Source: Bryobacterales bacterium
Lineage (GTDB): Bacteria; Acidobacteriota; Terriglobia; Bryobacterales; Bryobacteraceae
Reading direction: 5' to 3'
DNA: 8,010 nucleotides
Assembly (NCBI GenBank): GCA_009697495.1
Contig: SHUN01000114.1
Span: 1-8,010 of the forward strand
Below the pieces are notes generated by a model. The model made no database searches, had not been told where the DNA came from, and worked only from the letters and a program-made list of their open reading frames with translations. Shown here piece after piece: positions 7,255 to 8,010 of this stretch (positions within the stretch are counted from its first letter, which is position 1; each line of letters starts with the position of its first letter). The position numbers and the translations under genes are program-made.

Positions 7255-7478
7255 TTCGCGAGCTTTTTATAAAGCTCACCAAACTTCTTGTGGCTGGCGA
7301 GGTAGGCGGCCATCGCATGCGGGCGGGGCCGCGTGTTCTTCCGCTTCTCAATCAGATCGGCCAGCGCTTCGTCCACGAGCGCTTACAGATGCCGTCCCTC
7401 TTTTTGCGCGAGCCCGCGGATGATCGACAGAATCTCTGCATTGCCCTGCGTCGCGACTTTTTCTCTGCCCTGCGCCAT
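7251..7478 (-). pseudogene. Antitoxin of the Doc module, interrupted by a stop codon
   Basis: The ATG at 7478 is preceded by a good ribosome site (GAGG on the minus strand, about six bases away). The product reads MAQGREKVATQGNAEILSII to EGRHL, then meets TAA at 7385-7383. The same frame continues as ALVDEALADLIEKRKN to ELYKKLAN and a TGA at 7253-7251. The joined 75-codon frame has the shape of a ribbon-helix-helix type antitoxin: a short strand, two helices, and a C-terminal toxin-binding tail. Antitoxins of this shape usually have Q-A-L-V-x-E-A-L after the first helix, so the TAA most simply comes from a CAA glutamine codon by one C-to-T change. The last bases overlap the expected toxin start (CTGA), the usual coupling in such operons. 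The family is assigned from shape and context, not a diagnostic motif. Confidence 0.72.
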
Positions 7479-7594
7479 GACACACCTCACGTTGAACTGA
7501 GTCCCAGTGTATAAGCCGTATCCTGATGCGTCATTCCAGAATTTTGCCACTGTCGTTGTCGATGCTCTCGGCACCTTAGTTATATTGTAGGGCT
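7479..7594. other. Divergent intergenic region
   Basis: This 116-base gap separates the antitoxin remnant (leftward) from the S9 peptidase (rightward). On the minus strand TATACA (7513-7508) could be a -10 box for the toxin-antitoxin operon, about 22 bases of leader before the ATG, but no matching -35 is seen. An antitoxin frame extension back to 7574 is open but lacks family resemblance and precedes the better ribosome site, so I do not count it as coding. Confidence 0.4.
7556..7586 (+). promoter_or_regulatory. Candidate promoter of the S9 peptidase gene
   Basis: TATATT (7581-7586, 5 of 6 matches to the -10 consensus) ends eight bases before the ATG. TTGTCG (7556-7561, 4 of 6 to -35) lies 19 bases upstream, slightly long. 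The predicted start of transcription falls at or next to the ATG, which would make the message leaderless or nearly so. Confidence 0.4.
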
Positions 7595-8010
7595 ATGCGC
7601 GCAATTTCATTGCTGGTGATGATGGGCCTTGTGGCTGCGGGGCAGGCGAAGCGGCCGGTTACGTTCGCCGATTACGATTCCTGGAAGGCCATTACCGGCC
7701 AGACGCTTTCCGCCGACGGGAAGTGGCTGGCCTACGCTCTGCTGCCGCAGGTGGGGGACGGGGAAGTGATTGCCCGTGAATTGGCGACAGGCCGGGAGAT
7801 TCGGATTCCGGCGGGAATGCAGCCCGCGCGGCCGGAGGCGGAGGGAGAGGAAGAAATCGGGCCGCCGCCGCCACGCGGACCGCGCATTGTGTTTTCGGGT
7901 GATGGGCGATTCGTGGTGACCCAGACTTTCGCGCCGAAAGGGACGAAGACGCCGAAGGGCGGACTGGCCATTCTGGCGCTGGCGACGGGAGTGGTGACAC
8001 GAATAGAGAA
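7595..8010 (+). CDS. S9-family (prolyl oligopeptidase-like) peptidase, N-terminal part
   Basis: An open frame starts at the ATG at 7595 and runs off the window without a stop (138 full codons). The first 18 residues, MRAISLLVMMGLVAAGQA, form a standard Sec signal peptide with a likely cut after AGQA. The mature part begins KRPVTFADYDSWKAITGQTLSADGKWLAYALLPQ. The DYDxW...LSxDGKWLAY pattern and the following GELxxRxLATG-like repeat are those of the N-terminal beta-propeller of secreted S9 serine peptidases common in Acidobacteriota. A proline- and glutamate-rich insertion (about 76-95) lies between blades, followed by a second blade (IVFSGDGRFVVTQTF). The catalytic Ser-Asp-His domain would lie beyond the window, so the family call rests on the propeller alone. 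A TolB-like propeller protein is the alternative. Confidence 0.72.
   Translation, partial: MRAISLLVMMGLVAAGQAKRPVTFADYDSWKAITGQTLSADGKWLAYALLPQVGDGEVIARELATGREIRIPAGMQPARPEAEGEEEIGPPPPRGPRIVFSGDGRFVVTQTFAPKGTKTPKGGLAILALATGVVTRIE

Noticed and set aside
7479..7574. Upstream extension of the antitoxin frame
   Set aside because: It overlaps the promoter region, does not resemble an antitoxin N-terminus, and lies before a better ribosome site and ATG at 7478.

Overview
The window is bacterial. Most genes have the GC-rich look and composition of an Acidobacteriota chromosome of the Solibacter/Bryobacter type. This assignment is an inference. It rests on a DnaE1-type replicase with an intact PHP domain, a Tat-signal Gfo/Idh/MocA dehydrogenase, and the start of a secreted S9 peptidase of a style common in that phylum. 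No rRNA, tRNA or CRISPR array is visible.

Layout, left to right. (1) Positions 4-78 hold a 16-bp perfect inverted repeat around a 44-nt loop with its own small hairpins; it looks like an interspersed palindromic element. (2) Positions 222-1872 hold a two-gene, lower-GC module on the + strand. The first gene encodes a small two-helix membrane protein. It overlaps the start of the second, a ParA/MinD-type ATPase whose C-terminal third is a three-helix membrane domain. This is the least familiar part of the window and the best candidate for an undescribed system. (3) A stem-loop lies between the convergent ends of the ATPase gene and dnaE. (4) dnaE (1919-5389, minus strand) encodes the catalytic subunit of the chromosomal replicase. 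(5) A 71-nt divergent intergenic region carries a palindromic TATA-like element that could serve promoters in both directions. It is followed by the Gfo/Idh/MocA oxidoreductase (5461-6771, plus strand). (6) Positions 6886-7478 on the minus strand hold a decayed toxin-antitoxin pair. The antitoxin has an internal TAA. The Doc/Fic toxin has a shortened N-terminus, no standard start at the expected place, an Arg-to-Gln change in its signature motif, and an apparent C-terminal run-on. (7) Positions 7595-8010 on the plus strand hold the beginning of a signal-peptide-bearing S9-family peptidase that runs off the window.

The genes do not form one pathway. The replicase and the dehydrogenase look like ordinary chromosomal genes sharing a divergent promoter region. 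The ParA/membrane module and the Doc remnant look like accessory insertions on either side of them.
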